From NCBI GenBank assembly GCA_023853785.1, contig JAJIRX010000667.1:1-64000 (forward strand): a stretch of 64,000 bases of DNA. Direction: 5' to 3'. The position numbers were made by a program, and so were the translations under genes. Positions 55,527 to 64,000 of the stretch are shown piece by piece. The notes beneath the pieces are model-generated. The model made no database searches and was not told where the DNA came from. It worked only from the letters and a program-made list of their open reading frames with translations. Source of the stretch: Psilocybe azurescens (Eukaryota; Basidiomycota; Agaricomycetes; Agaricales; Agrocybaceae). Position 1 is the first letter of the stretch, and every line of letters begins with the position of its first letter.

Positions 55527-57112
55527 CAAGCTTTATGACCCGCTTCGCTTCGCATCGGGGGGATTCGCTTCGCTCACCCCCCTGTGGCCGGCAGGGTCAA
55601 CAGCTGCTGGGGGCTGCGCCCCCAGACCCCTGCTTGTTGGCGCCCTCGCGCCTCCTCATTGATAAATGGATAATTCTCCACTTATATAACAGATTGGGGG
55701 GGGGATAGGCTGTGCCCATCCCCCTGTTTGTCAGTGCTTCACACTTCCTCTTATTGAAAAAATAAATAATATTGGTACTCAGAGGGGATGAGCACAGCTC
55801 ATCACCCTGCCTCACAGTTAGCCCAACAGCTTGCTGGGCTTGCACTCTTGCACTCCACTATAAAGCCACACAGCACCTCTATAGTCAAATTATATATACT
55901 CAAAGTCAAATAACAGTCAACATTTCTGTTCTTATATAAACAGTGAGCAAATACACAAATATTTATCCACAGTACTTTTGCCACACTCCTGTTTTAATAT
56001 CCACATCACTGTCCATATCCATTCTCAACCAATTACCATTCTACTTTATATCTTATACAATACTCCACTACTCATTGACTATCCACTAATCACTTCATAT
56101 TCACAGCACCTATGGTGCTGTGCCATTTAAATTGCATAGCTTACACTATCTATATCACCAACACTACTCAAACAACAGTTCCAACATTCAACTCATTTTT
56201 GTTATCACTTGCAACTCGTATCTATTAATCCACTCCTACCTCCACCACTCCACCACTCCACCCACTCTAAAGCACTCATCAATCTTTGTCTCTGCCACAC
56301 TATATCTTGTACAATATTTATACATTACTGGGCTATTTGTTGACTATCCTGTCTTGATATCTACAGCACCTGTGGCACTGTGTTATTTCAAATTTTGTAT
56401 CTTATTCTCTTTCTTTTTACAATCAAAATAGCTGTCTCCAGACCCCATTACATTATTTCCACAAATTAATCATATCAATCTACAGCCTATAGTTCATTAC
56501 AATTTAAAATTCAATTGTCACATCCAGTATATTTATATTTACATGTGTAAAGCACACTGGAGCTTCATCCTCAAAAAATCAATTATCACCTGTACTGCAC
56601 TGGAGACTGCTTATTTGCAATTGCAAAATCATATCCCACTGCTATCTCTCTATGCACATCTTTATTTAAACATTTTCACTCAGAGAAAACATGGCCACCA
56701 ACCCATAGTTCATTCCATATTAACATGTTCACTGTCCACAAAAACCCTTGCTTACAAATTTATTCAGTGGTACTTTTCTGGTTTATATGGTTGTTATACA
56801 GATGGCAAAAAATACAATATCTGTGGACAGAAATGCCATTAAATAGTCTTTAATGTGGATTTATTGACCCACTTGCCCCTGGTGCCCTGTGTGCATATTT
56901 TTTTGTTTTTAAACCCACCCAGAAAAGCGAATAAACAGGTTCAATGTAGGCACAGAATGCTTGTTAGCACCCATTTTGTTGTTTGCTATCAGCCACCGGT
57001 TGTTTGTTTCAAAAGACCCCGCTTCACAGGCCCTAAAACACAATGGTCTGCTTTGTCATGATTAAGTAACTTGACTTACTTAATTTGATTCTCCTTTTGG
57101 GGCCGTGAGAAA
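55527..57112 (-). mobile_element. Helitron H2, non-autonomous (about 1.6 kb), next to H1
   Basis: The 3' end at 55527 is, on minus, GCGAAGCGGGTCATAAAGCT followed by TGTAATA, with the same GGGGTCTGGGGGCGCAGCCC hairpin region as H1 but with CpGs intact. The 5' region (56960-57112) matches the H1 5' region (55290-55508), including CATGATTAAGTAACTTGACT. There is no Rep or helicase. The short frames within are AT-rich and unsupported. It lies about 18 bp from H1, probably in the same MITE. Confidence 0.75.
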
Positions 57113-58046
57113 CAGCTGTGTTTTATATTATAGATAGATCACATGATATTTGTGATAAATACAGAATTATAAAATACACTCAACAGGAATTGAACCAACA
57201 GCTTTATATATTAATTCTGCACATGCTTTACCAACTACACTTATTGCTTGTGTTATTCTCAACATTTAATGAATTATATATCATTTTTACAACACCCAAT
57301 AATATATTCTGGCACTTCCTCTGAGGCAATACCCACATATTATATATCAAAATGATCAGAAATTTGAGGGCAATGCACCTGTAATTACATCATTATCTGA
57401 ATATTATGTCAGCATGTTCAATATGCAAAATACTGTAAATTTAAATATATATAGACATTGTAAACCACTTTTTCAACAAAATAGCACCTTATCAGCTATA
57501 TTTTAATAGTGTTGCAATAATAGAAACTAATAGAATACAAAAATCAATTTTATTCAAGAAATTTAGATTATATAAGCACAGATTTATATGAAAAATAGGT
57601 ATTTCTTTACCAGAAAATTTTCAATTTTATGTAACTATTATATCAACATATTTTCCCAATTTTACAATTTTAACAATACCAAATTTGTCACAAACTGATA
57701 AGATTTATGTATACTGTTTGTGTTATTGCTTGCTGAGCTGTAAATGGTATGCTGACATAATACAGTTCTGCTTGGTACCGCTCAGATTTCATTTGAAATC
57801 AGGTCTAATTAAGTTTAAAATTTTTATAAATTCCACTCAGATTCTGGTCGGATTCCAATTGGATTTTGGTCAGACTCAGTAACAGTGGAACTGGTTAGTA
57901 CCAGTGATTCCAATCAGAATCTGGTCAGAAAAATTTGGACATTTTCCTGCTAATTTGGCAGGGACACTACCAAATAAAATTCTGGTTGGAACCGGTTGGA
58001 CTCCAACTGGTTCTGATCAGTACCTGTGAGGGAGTGTAAAGACCTC
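57113..58046. mobile_element. KDZ MITE, right segment
   Basis: The inverse of the interior of the 42450-43478 MITE runs from about 57115 to 57400, with a tRNA-like module. AT-rich sequence follows, then GGTCAGACTC and TCTGGTCAGA subterminal words (57840-58015) and the cap GGGAGTGTAAAGACCTC ending at 58046. With 49214-49460 it makes one element of about 1.2 kb interrupted by two Helitrons. Confidence 0.76.
57175..57250 (-). other. tRNA-like module in the second KDZ MITE
   Basis: On minus, GTGTAGTTGG (57240-57231) forms the A box core, GGTTCAATTCC (57196-57186) the B box, and CTGTTGAGTGTATTTT ends it with a T4 run. It is homologous to 43077-43157, including AAAGCTGTTGGTTC, so it was present in the ancestor of this MITE family. 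Confidence 0.6.
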
Positions 58047-58123
58047 CCCACAGGCTGGAGCTGCTTGCAAGGCATATAAATAGGCCTGATCTTCCCTTTG
58101 CATTTTGTCACTTTCTTTTCAAC

Positions 58124-58683
58124 ATGAACAATCTGGATCAAGACATCCCATCTCATATTGATAATTTGCCTATATTCAAGAGCAACATCAGAGTATACCA
58201 CTTTGTGATTGCAATTTACTATGCACCAAGTAACCTATGTGGTGCTGGAGGCCTCCATTGTGAACTTATCTGCTCAACACCATCTTTCTGGGATCACCCA
58301 CACTGGGACACAGTTTTTGTGGTTCTTGATGAGTCAAAAAAGGAATAAATAGCATAGAAATTGGCCAAGTGCTTCTTTTCTTTTCATTTGAATATCAGTG
58401 CTGCAAGTTCTTATGTGCTTTAATCAACTGGTTCATCCATAATGCTGAGCCTGACTGCAACACTGGGATGTGGACTGTTCAGATGGAACACAATAGGCAT
58501 GGGAATCCAACATGTGAAGTCATTGACATTGACTCTATTGCTTGAGGAGCTCATTTACTGCCAATATATGGTGACACACAGGTACCAGATGACTTTAGCT
58601 TTCACAACACTTTAGATAGTTTCAATTCCTTTTTTGTCAACCATTATATCAATCATCGTGCTCATGAATTCATCAGAATGTTG
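58124..58683 (+). pseudogene. Plavaka-type transposase C-terminal fragment
   Basis: Frames read LDQDIPSHIDNLPIFKSNIRVYHFVIAIYYAPSNLCGAGGLHCELI (58124-58260) and, after a shift near 58345, LFFSFEYQ, CALINWFIHNAEPDCNTGMWTVQ, then VIDIDSIA, stop, GAHLLPIYGDTQVPDDFSFHNTLDSFNSFFVNHYINHRAHEF, ending at 58683. This matches my recollection of the C-terminus of mushroom Plavaka (CMC-like) transposases, with IARGAHLLPVYG and HEF hallmarks. The stop replaces arginine (CGA to TGA). The catalytic part is absent here. Confidence 0.72.
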
Positions 58684-58689
58684 TAGGTA

Positions 58690-59416
58690 CTTGTGTATTT
58701 TTAGCTTATTTTTGCCTTAGTGTATTTATTCATGATAATGATGGTAGGTTTTGAGGTTTGAGGTTTTGGGTTTGCAGAATTGACCCAAAACCAAGGAAAG
58801 CCAAAAAACCAAGAAAACCCAAAACCTACAACATCAAAATACTGATGTTGGAGAACATAGCCCATACTATTAGGGAACATCTGTCCTATATTTTTAGCTA
58901 TTTTATTTGCAGCAGAATTCTCTGATGACCAAAAATGGGTAGAATTCAATGAGATTAATGTTGGAAAGACAAGATTAATTTTGGTCAATCTCTGGATGTC
59001 CAGAGGGTCACATATGTATTGGTACAGCAGGGTTATTTGTACACTACAGAACAAATTTCAAAGCAGCAGGTCTCATATTAATTTTTCTGGAGTCCCAACT
59101 TTGAGCTATAAATTATAACATCATTAATTAGGCAACTAAAATCTAATCTAGCAATATGAAATCACAATCTCCGCAATCAGGGCAAGGGTAAAATCCATTT
59201 TCTCATGGGTGGCCAGCTTGTGAGTATAGTACAATTTTGGGACCTCTGACGAAAAATATTCACTGAATGGTCAATATAGTATTAAAAATCTGAAATTACA
59301 ATGAGAGCTACTAAAGATGTATTTACAGCAAATAATCACAAAAATCTACAACATAACCATTTTAAAAGGTTCAAAATTTGTCCACAAGTTGAAATGGCCA
59401 GGTTCAGGGTTGCATA
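58690..59416. other. AT-rich spacer, no recognised gene
   Basis: A small inverted repeat (TAGGTTTTGAGG ... AAACCCAAAACCTA, about 58744-58831) could form a hairpin. Otherwise I see no coding, tRNA or transposon ends. CpG content is low, as in the transposon zone to the left. Confidence 0.5.
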
Positions 59417-60221
59417 CAGTAGAGCCCACTTCAGAGGACACCCAAATATTTAGTCTCAGCGTCCCATCCTCTTTAGGCCAGTCATCCATATTAGGATGAC
59501 TCACCTTCAGAGTTTGGGATCCCATCAACCAAGGTAAGGGACCTTTGTGTTCAGTTTTTGGCGATTTCTCAGAGCTGACATAAACATTTCTCATACATTT
59601 ACATTCATTTATCTCTCTTGCCCATCGTGTCACAATTGTTGCATCCCTTCCAAAGTCCATCCATTTGCTTGTTCAGAACTCTGCTTTATAATAACCAGAA
59701 ACATATGTATGTTTCTCAGCATTGAGATATTGAAATTCTGGTCCAGCATTTTATCCAGAAGGTATTTGTGTTTGATGCTGATATGCTATTGCAGCAATGG
59801 ACTTATCAGGTCAGATGCCTTCAACTTGTGGGTCAAAATGGTGTGAGGCATGTCAATCATCTGCGCTAACGAGAATGCCACAGCAGCGACTTGAATGGCA
59901 AAATCTTGCAGTCAACTTTGACAAGTCCTGAAAATCAGGAGCTCATTAATGCAGCAGATGCTGGGCGGATGGTGTATATTGTAAGAGAGGATACTGATGA
60001 TTTTAATAACATGATTGGCTATGCTAGTAGTAATGTTGATACATAAATGAAGCATGAACAAAATCGCCAAAAAACATCAAACGCAAAGGTCCCTTACCTT
60101 GGTTGATGGGATCCCAGACTCTGAAGGTGAGTCATCCTAATATGGATGACTGGCCTAAAGAGGATGGGACGCCGAGACTACCGAATATTGAACATCCCGA
60201 CGTGTCCTGACTGGGCAACTG
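59417..60221. mobile_element. Tc1/pogo-like MITE with long imperfect inverted repeats
   Basis: The outer ends CAGTAGAGCCCACTTCAGAG and, inverted, CAGTTGCCCAGTCAGGACAC are related. The inner ~115 bp (AGTCTCAGCGTCCCATCCTC at 59453 and the inverse ending near 60177) match almost perfectly, including AACCAAGGTAAGGGACCTTT. TA precedes the left end; the right flank reads AT, so the TA duplication is not clean. The interior of about 490 bp has no recognised transposase. CAGT ends and repeated GTCC words suggest Tc1-mariner/pogo, as inference. Confidence 0.65.
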
Positions 60222-60330
60222 ATTATGTAAAATATACCTAACGGACTCACGCCACAGCCAAACTCCCACAAAGCCAGTCGAAAATTCACTATCTATTACT
60301 GTTGTTCCCTTCATCTTGAAAAATAACGAT

Positions 60331-62258
60331 ATGGGTTAGCATTTTGTCATTATACTCTATCACCGGATTCTAATCAACTTATAGCACCGAAGAAAGCAAA
60401 AAAAATCTCTTTGAATGAGTTTCTAGGCGACAGCAGTGAGTGGCAGGGCTATACTATGTCGATCGACTTCATAACTTATCGTTATTCTTTCAGCACTGGG
60501 GTCATGGGCGGATGAAATGGAATCGCTTCCCAATGCTCGTAGGCACTTCTAGTTCTGTGACTGCGCCCTGTGTTCTTAATCTCCTCTAGCTGCACCTAGA
60601 ATTGACGAAGAAAACTCCGGAGACCGATATGGCAGAAGAGACGATTTTTGAGTTCACGACGCAAGTTGATTCTTCAAAAATTATCCATTGTTTCTAAAGC
60701 TTCATGATAGCGGATCGCCAAAGCGCACCTCCTCGAGACGATGTCCCTTTACCAACCCAACCTCCTTTCACCGCGTTCGTGGGCAATCTGGCTTTTGATT
60801 TGACAGAGTCTGAGCTTGAGTCGTTCTTTTCTGGTATTAAAGTATGTTAGTGGATAACCTTTCACCCTGGAATACATTATCTGACCTCTCACAGACTAAG
60901 TCTGTTAAAATAATCAAAGACAAGGACGAGAAACCGAAGGGTTTCGGTTACATCGAATTCGAGGATCTCGAAGGTTTAAAGGATGCATTGGGAAAAACTG
61001 GCTCGGTGCGTACTTAATCTCCCTCGTTTCCTTTTTGAAGCTATATACATCGACTATCAGAATTTTTCAGGTAGAACAATCCGTGTCAGCGTTGCCGAGC
61101 CACGTACGTCGAAAAAATGACCCCAAGGCTGTCAAACATCTAATAGATTTATAGCAAAAGAAAGGGGAGGTTTCGGAGGAGCTTCAGAAGATAGTGCCAA
61201 ATTCGACAACCCCTGGCGCAGGGACGGTCCACTTCCAGATCTCCCTAATTCACGAGATCCTTCTAGACGTCGTTTCGATGGACCATCAGTCGATAGACAA
61301 GGCGGGCCAGGAGGCGATCGACAAACTCCTAGCGTGTCAGATGGTATGGATCAATGGCGCTCTAGTCGTCCGCCACGAGTTGCGGAGGCCGATCCCCCGC
61401 CTTTCAAGCGCAAAGGCTCCGGCTTCCTTACGCCGGAAGCGCAGTCTGGAGCTGCGGATAAAGAAGAAACTTGGACCATCGGCGCTAAATTCAAGTCGTC
61501 AGGAAATGGACCACATGAAGACGGTCCTGCTAGGTCTGCTACACATCGGGTAAGGAGTGATATGGGCCCTCCAAGGGAACCCCCTGTCGATGAAGGTGAT
61601 TGGAGAAATTCTGCTCGCCCCCCCAAAGTCGCTGCCCAAGCTGCGGTATCACGTCAGTCCCATGCTCTCTACTCTACAAACATGACTTACTCTTTCTGTA
61701 GCCAGCAATTCGACGCCACCGACTCCTCAACTGGCCCGTAAAAGTTAGAGCTCTTGCCCAGGTCTGGAAGCGCATCTGTCTCCCCCAGTCCCTTGTCCTC
61801 TCCTAAAATGGGGCCTACACCTCCGACTTCGGGTAATCCAAAATCAAACCCTTTTGGTGGAGCACGGTAAGTTGTTCTATTCGAGATGTTTGATAGCTTC
61901 CTGACAGGAACACAGTCCTGTTGATGTCAGTACTCGTGATAAGGAAGTAGCAGAGCGGCTCGAGCGGGAGCGAGAGGCACACCAAGAGAAATTTGCGATG
62001 TCGAGGTCGACTTCTCGCACAGGTATCGAAAGAAGCCAGCTGAGCCGACCTCAAACTCCTCCTGTTACCACAAATTCCCAGTCAAAAGCATCTGTTTCTA
62101 AGCCTCCTGGTCCTTCCTTGGTCCCCACTGTCCGCCCAACTCTGAGCTTTGCTAACGCAGCAGCGAAAAAGGAAGCTATTCCTCGAAAGGGTGGGGAGGT
62201 GGAGCGAGCTGCCGACAATACTGAACAAACGGAGGAGGCTACAAAGGCAGCTGCTTGA
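60331..62258 (+). CDS. Translation initiation factor eIF4B, 10 exons, with two lesions
   Basis: eIF4B stimulates the eIF4A helicase and binds RNA during ribosome scanning. Exons: 60331-60334 (only ATGG), 60385-60435, 60494-60538, 60590-60649, 60711-60841, 60895-61005, 61061-61103, 61155-61652, 61702-61866, 61916-62258. The product starts MAPKKAKKISLNEFLGDSTLGSWADEME. The RRM has RNP2 AFVGNLAFDL and RNP1 KGFGYIEF. DNPWRRDGPLPDLP and TWTIGAKF repeats and a KEVAERLERERE region follow; it ends EEATKAAA. All introns are GT-AG except the fourth, whose donor reads GA. One base is missing in the AAAA run at 61740-61743 (expected ARKKLELLP). With that base added the exons total 484 codons exactly. The lesions may be sequence errors or a pseudogene. 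Confidence 0.87.
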
Positions 62259-62622
62259 CGATATTGTATTTAATAATTTGGCCTCAGGCGTATATGGTAG
62301 TTATATATTAAAGCCATTGAGATGAGGCAATATTAGAATTAAATATCCCTTGACCTGAACGAATCTGTTACTGTGAAAGTTCGAAATACGCCAGAGAGTG
62401 ATTGATAGTGTAAGCAGCAATTGACACCCAGGATAGAGTTTCTTTCGCTGATCATGTACACAACTAGCCTGGACTCTCACGGCAAGCAATGCAGGCACTC
62501 GATTCGACAATCCTTCACTTTTGAGGTCTTTTTCTAGTTATAGCTGGGCGACGAACCTGTGTCAAGTGAGAAGAGAGACGTAACGTCCCCTGAACAGCAA
62601 ACTAATCGGATTCCGCGTTATA
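62259..62622. other. Intergenic region between the eIF4B and small GTPase genes
   Basis: A 364-bp tandem (same-strand) spacer that must hold the 3' untranslated region of the first gene and the promoter of the second. I see no TATA box or transposon end that I could defend. Confidence 0.6.
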
Positions 62623-63591
62623 ATGAGGCAATTCAATGTGGTAGTTCTTGGAGGTAATGTGATTTCAAAGTTCGATGCGCCGCCTTTAATGACTCTGCAA
62701 AAGCCGGAGGTGTTGGGAAATCGGCACTTACAGGTAAGAAGCTCTTGTGGAACACTATGGCATTACGTTCCTTACATCCAGTATATAGTTCGTTTCATCC
62801 AAGACGTCTTTGTGGAGAACTACGACCCAACAATCGAAGGTCAGGAAACTCCTTGCGCAATGTTGGCCTTGTATCCTGACGGAAGCTGCAGAGGAATATA
62901 GGAGAACGATCACAGTGGACGGTCAACTTGATTCGGTCAGTACGTTAGCTGACCCCCAGGACAATTTCCTGCTTATAACAATGTCATTGACATGAAATGC
63001 TTCTTCCATGTGCACAACGAACACATTTCCAGCTCGAAGTTCTTGATACAGCTGGGGCCGAGCAATTCACTTCTCTCAATGAAGTGTATATCAAGGTTGA
63101 GCACATACTTTCAAAGTTAATGTCTTACTGACCATTATCAGTCTGGTCGTGGGTTCGTTCTTGTGTTTAGGTACGAATTGGCCCCACTTGAAGGTTATCA
63201 TGCGCTAAATAGATATCAGTCTGACGCAGGAAGCAAGTCTTCAGGAAGTCGATAATTTACGAAAGCAAATTCTGAGGATCAAAGGGGGCGATACAGTGCG
63301 TGCAGAATACCTACAGAATTGGCTACCGTATGAATAATTAATTGATGGCAGACAGCGCCTATTGTGATCGTTGGAACAAAACTTGATCTCGTAAACGAAA
63401 GAGAAGTCCAGCGAGCTACGATTCAAACGCTTGCATCGCGGTGGGACCTCCCTTTCTACGAAACATCAGCAAAACGGAATTGGCATGTTGCAGAAGTATT
63501 CGAAGAACTGCTGAGACAAATGCGAATAAAATATCCAGCAGACCCTTCAAGGGGGCGAAGAAAGCGAGCGAGTGGATGCATTGCTATGTAG
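62623..63591 (+). CDS. Ras-family small GTPase, RSR1/Rap-like, 8 exons
   Basis: A membrane-anchored GTP switch; its yeast relative Rsr1/Bud1 selects the site of polar growth. Exons: 62623-62653, 62704-62733, 62789-62839, 62892-62935, 63033-63095, 63142-63170, 63220-63295, 63352-63591, giving 187 residues with an exact frame. Motifs: P-loop GAGGVGKSALT, switch I ENYDPTIEEEYRRT, switch II DTAGAEQFTS, GTKLDL in the N/TKxD position, ETSAK, and a basic tail RGRRKRASGCIAM with CaaX box CIAM for prenylation. Oddities: alanine at the Ras Q61 position (Rap has Thr) and T in place of N in NKxD. The orthology to RSR1 is likely but not proven, so no symbol is given. Confidence 0.87.
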
Positions 63592-63869
63592 TTGTCTATT
63601 TTCCTCTATCTTTCGGTTTTATTTCGACAGCACATTAGAATTACTTACTAGGATTTGTATACCATGGCCAATTTATGACGCTAACTTTGATTGTACTTAT
63701 ACCCAGTGGCCATAGTACATACCCTTGAATGCGAGTTTTGATCGGATATGGTGTGGCAGTTCTTATTTGTCTATATTTGCATATGAGCCCAAAGAGAAAA
63801 ACGCGAATTTTTTCCTTCATTCTTGACCGTTTACACGTTTTCTGCCATACCTTATCAATAATCAACAAA
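63592..63869. other. Intergenic region after the GTPase gene
   Basis: About 280 bp holding the GTPase 3' end and presumably the promoter of the next gene. No terminator or promoter motif is clear. Short frames on both strands are unsupported. Confidence 0.55.
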
Positions 63870-64000
63870 ATGGCGAGTTCTCTTCCTTTGGTTCCCTCAG
63901 AGATCACATTCTAACATCCTTTTAGAGTTACGGTGGATATCAAGGAGGTGGTGGTGGATACGGAAGTGGCGGTGGTGGATACGGAGGTGGAGGCGGAGGC
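63870..64000 (+). CDS. Start of a glycine/tyrosine-rich protein, cut by the window end
   Basis: From 63926 the plus strand reads SYGGYQGGGGGYGSGGGGYGGGGGG, preceded by an intron-like CTAACATCCTTTTAG (branch point plus acceptor). A candidate start ATGGCGA with a GT donor lies at 63870-63876, 49 bp before the acceptor, but the phase does not lead into the glycine frame, so the true first exon is unresolved. GGGGY-rich N-termini occur in fungal DEAD-box helicases and in RNA-binding proteins; which one this is cannot be told from 25 residues. Confidence 0.55.

Noticed and set aside
58041..58054. 8-bp duplication for the MITE ending at 58046
   Set aside because: The flanks CCCACAGG and GGTAATTT (49206-49213) do not match; the outer junctions have probably been rearranged.
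59346..59660. Minus ORF of 104 codons
   Set aside because: It reads across the MITE inverted repeat; a partial copy appears at 60132-60314 for the same reason.
60132..60314. Minus ORF starting MKGTTVIDSEFSTGF, 17 bp from the eIF4B start
   Set aside because: Half of it is the MITE inverted repeat, and the start lies in the likely eIF4B 5' UTR; too short and unsupported.

Overview
The window looks like a transposon-choked segment of a basidiomycete (Agaricomycete-type) fungal nuclear genome. The evidence is short introns (about 45-60 bp, CTAAY branch points), KDZ transposons with CxC5/CxC6-like cysteine clusters, Plavaka-like and Helitron remnants, and two ordinary fungal housekeeping genes at the right end. 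No bacterial operon, CRISPR array or rRNA is visible. About 59 kb is mobile DNA and only the last ~3.7 kb is host sequence.

Layout. (1) 1-4356: LINE L1 (minus), its 3' end off the window, abutting the 3' UTR of a second LINE, L2. (2) L2 (minus) spans 4357-19449 and is split by four insertions: a CACTG foldback element (5144-5993, 3-bp TSD), a solo LTR (7068-7536, 5-bp TSD), a 6.9-kb KDZ DNA transposon with a transposase gene (8115-15024, 8-bp TSD), and an AT-rich MITE (18726-19321). (3) 19450-23517: rearranged Ty1/copia sequence, with gag-protease and 5' LTR on minus and RT-RNase H and 3' LTR on plus. (4) 23518-29346: LINE L3 (minus). (5) 29347-35546: a plus-strand LINE (L6) and a minus-strand LINE (L5) head to head, with a 3.0-kb non-autonomous KDZ element inside L6 (30764-33764, 8-bp TSD). 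(6) 35547-41745: LINE L4 (minus). (7) 41746-45198: a second rearranged copia locus, whose LTR carries a 1,029-bp KDZ MITE (8-bp TSD). (8) 45199-58046: old, CpG-poor DNA with a KDZ-type end, a pyrimidine-rich stretch, a TTCATTCA MITE, LINE fragment L7, and a KDZ MITE interrupted by a decayed autonomous Helitron and a short Helitron. (9) 58047-60221: Plavaka transposase fragment and a Tc1/pogo-like MITE. (10) 60331-64000: host genes eIF4B, an RSR1/Rap-type small GTPase, and the start of a glycine-rich protein.

How it fits together. The insertions are nested, so their order can be read: LINE and copia copies first, then KDZ elements into them. Four KDZ-type elements share a 12-15 bp terminal cap (GAGGTCTTTAC at one end, CAGTACTTTAC at the other), while each carries its own subterminal repeat word. 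Three of them have intact 8-bp target duplications with empty-site evidence from sister copies in the same window. The autonomous copy at 8115-15024 is a plausible source of transposase. Three tRNA-like (pol III A/B box) modules plus one weaker one lie inside the non-autonomous KDZ elements. Most transposon genes are broken. In the 45-59 kb part the recognisable lesions include CGA-to-TGA stops and low CpG, as expected from deamination of methylated cytosines. Several other lesions are one-base changes, some clearly in homopolymer runs, and occur even in the host eIF4B gene, so some may be sequence errors.
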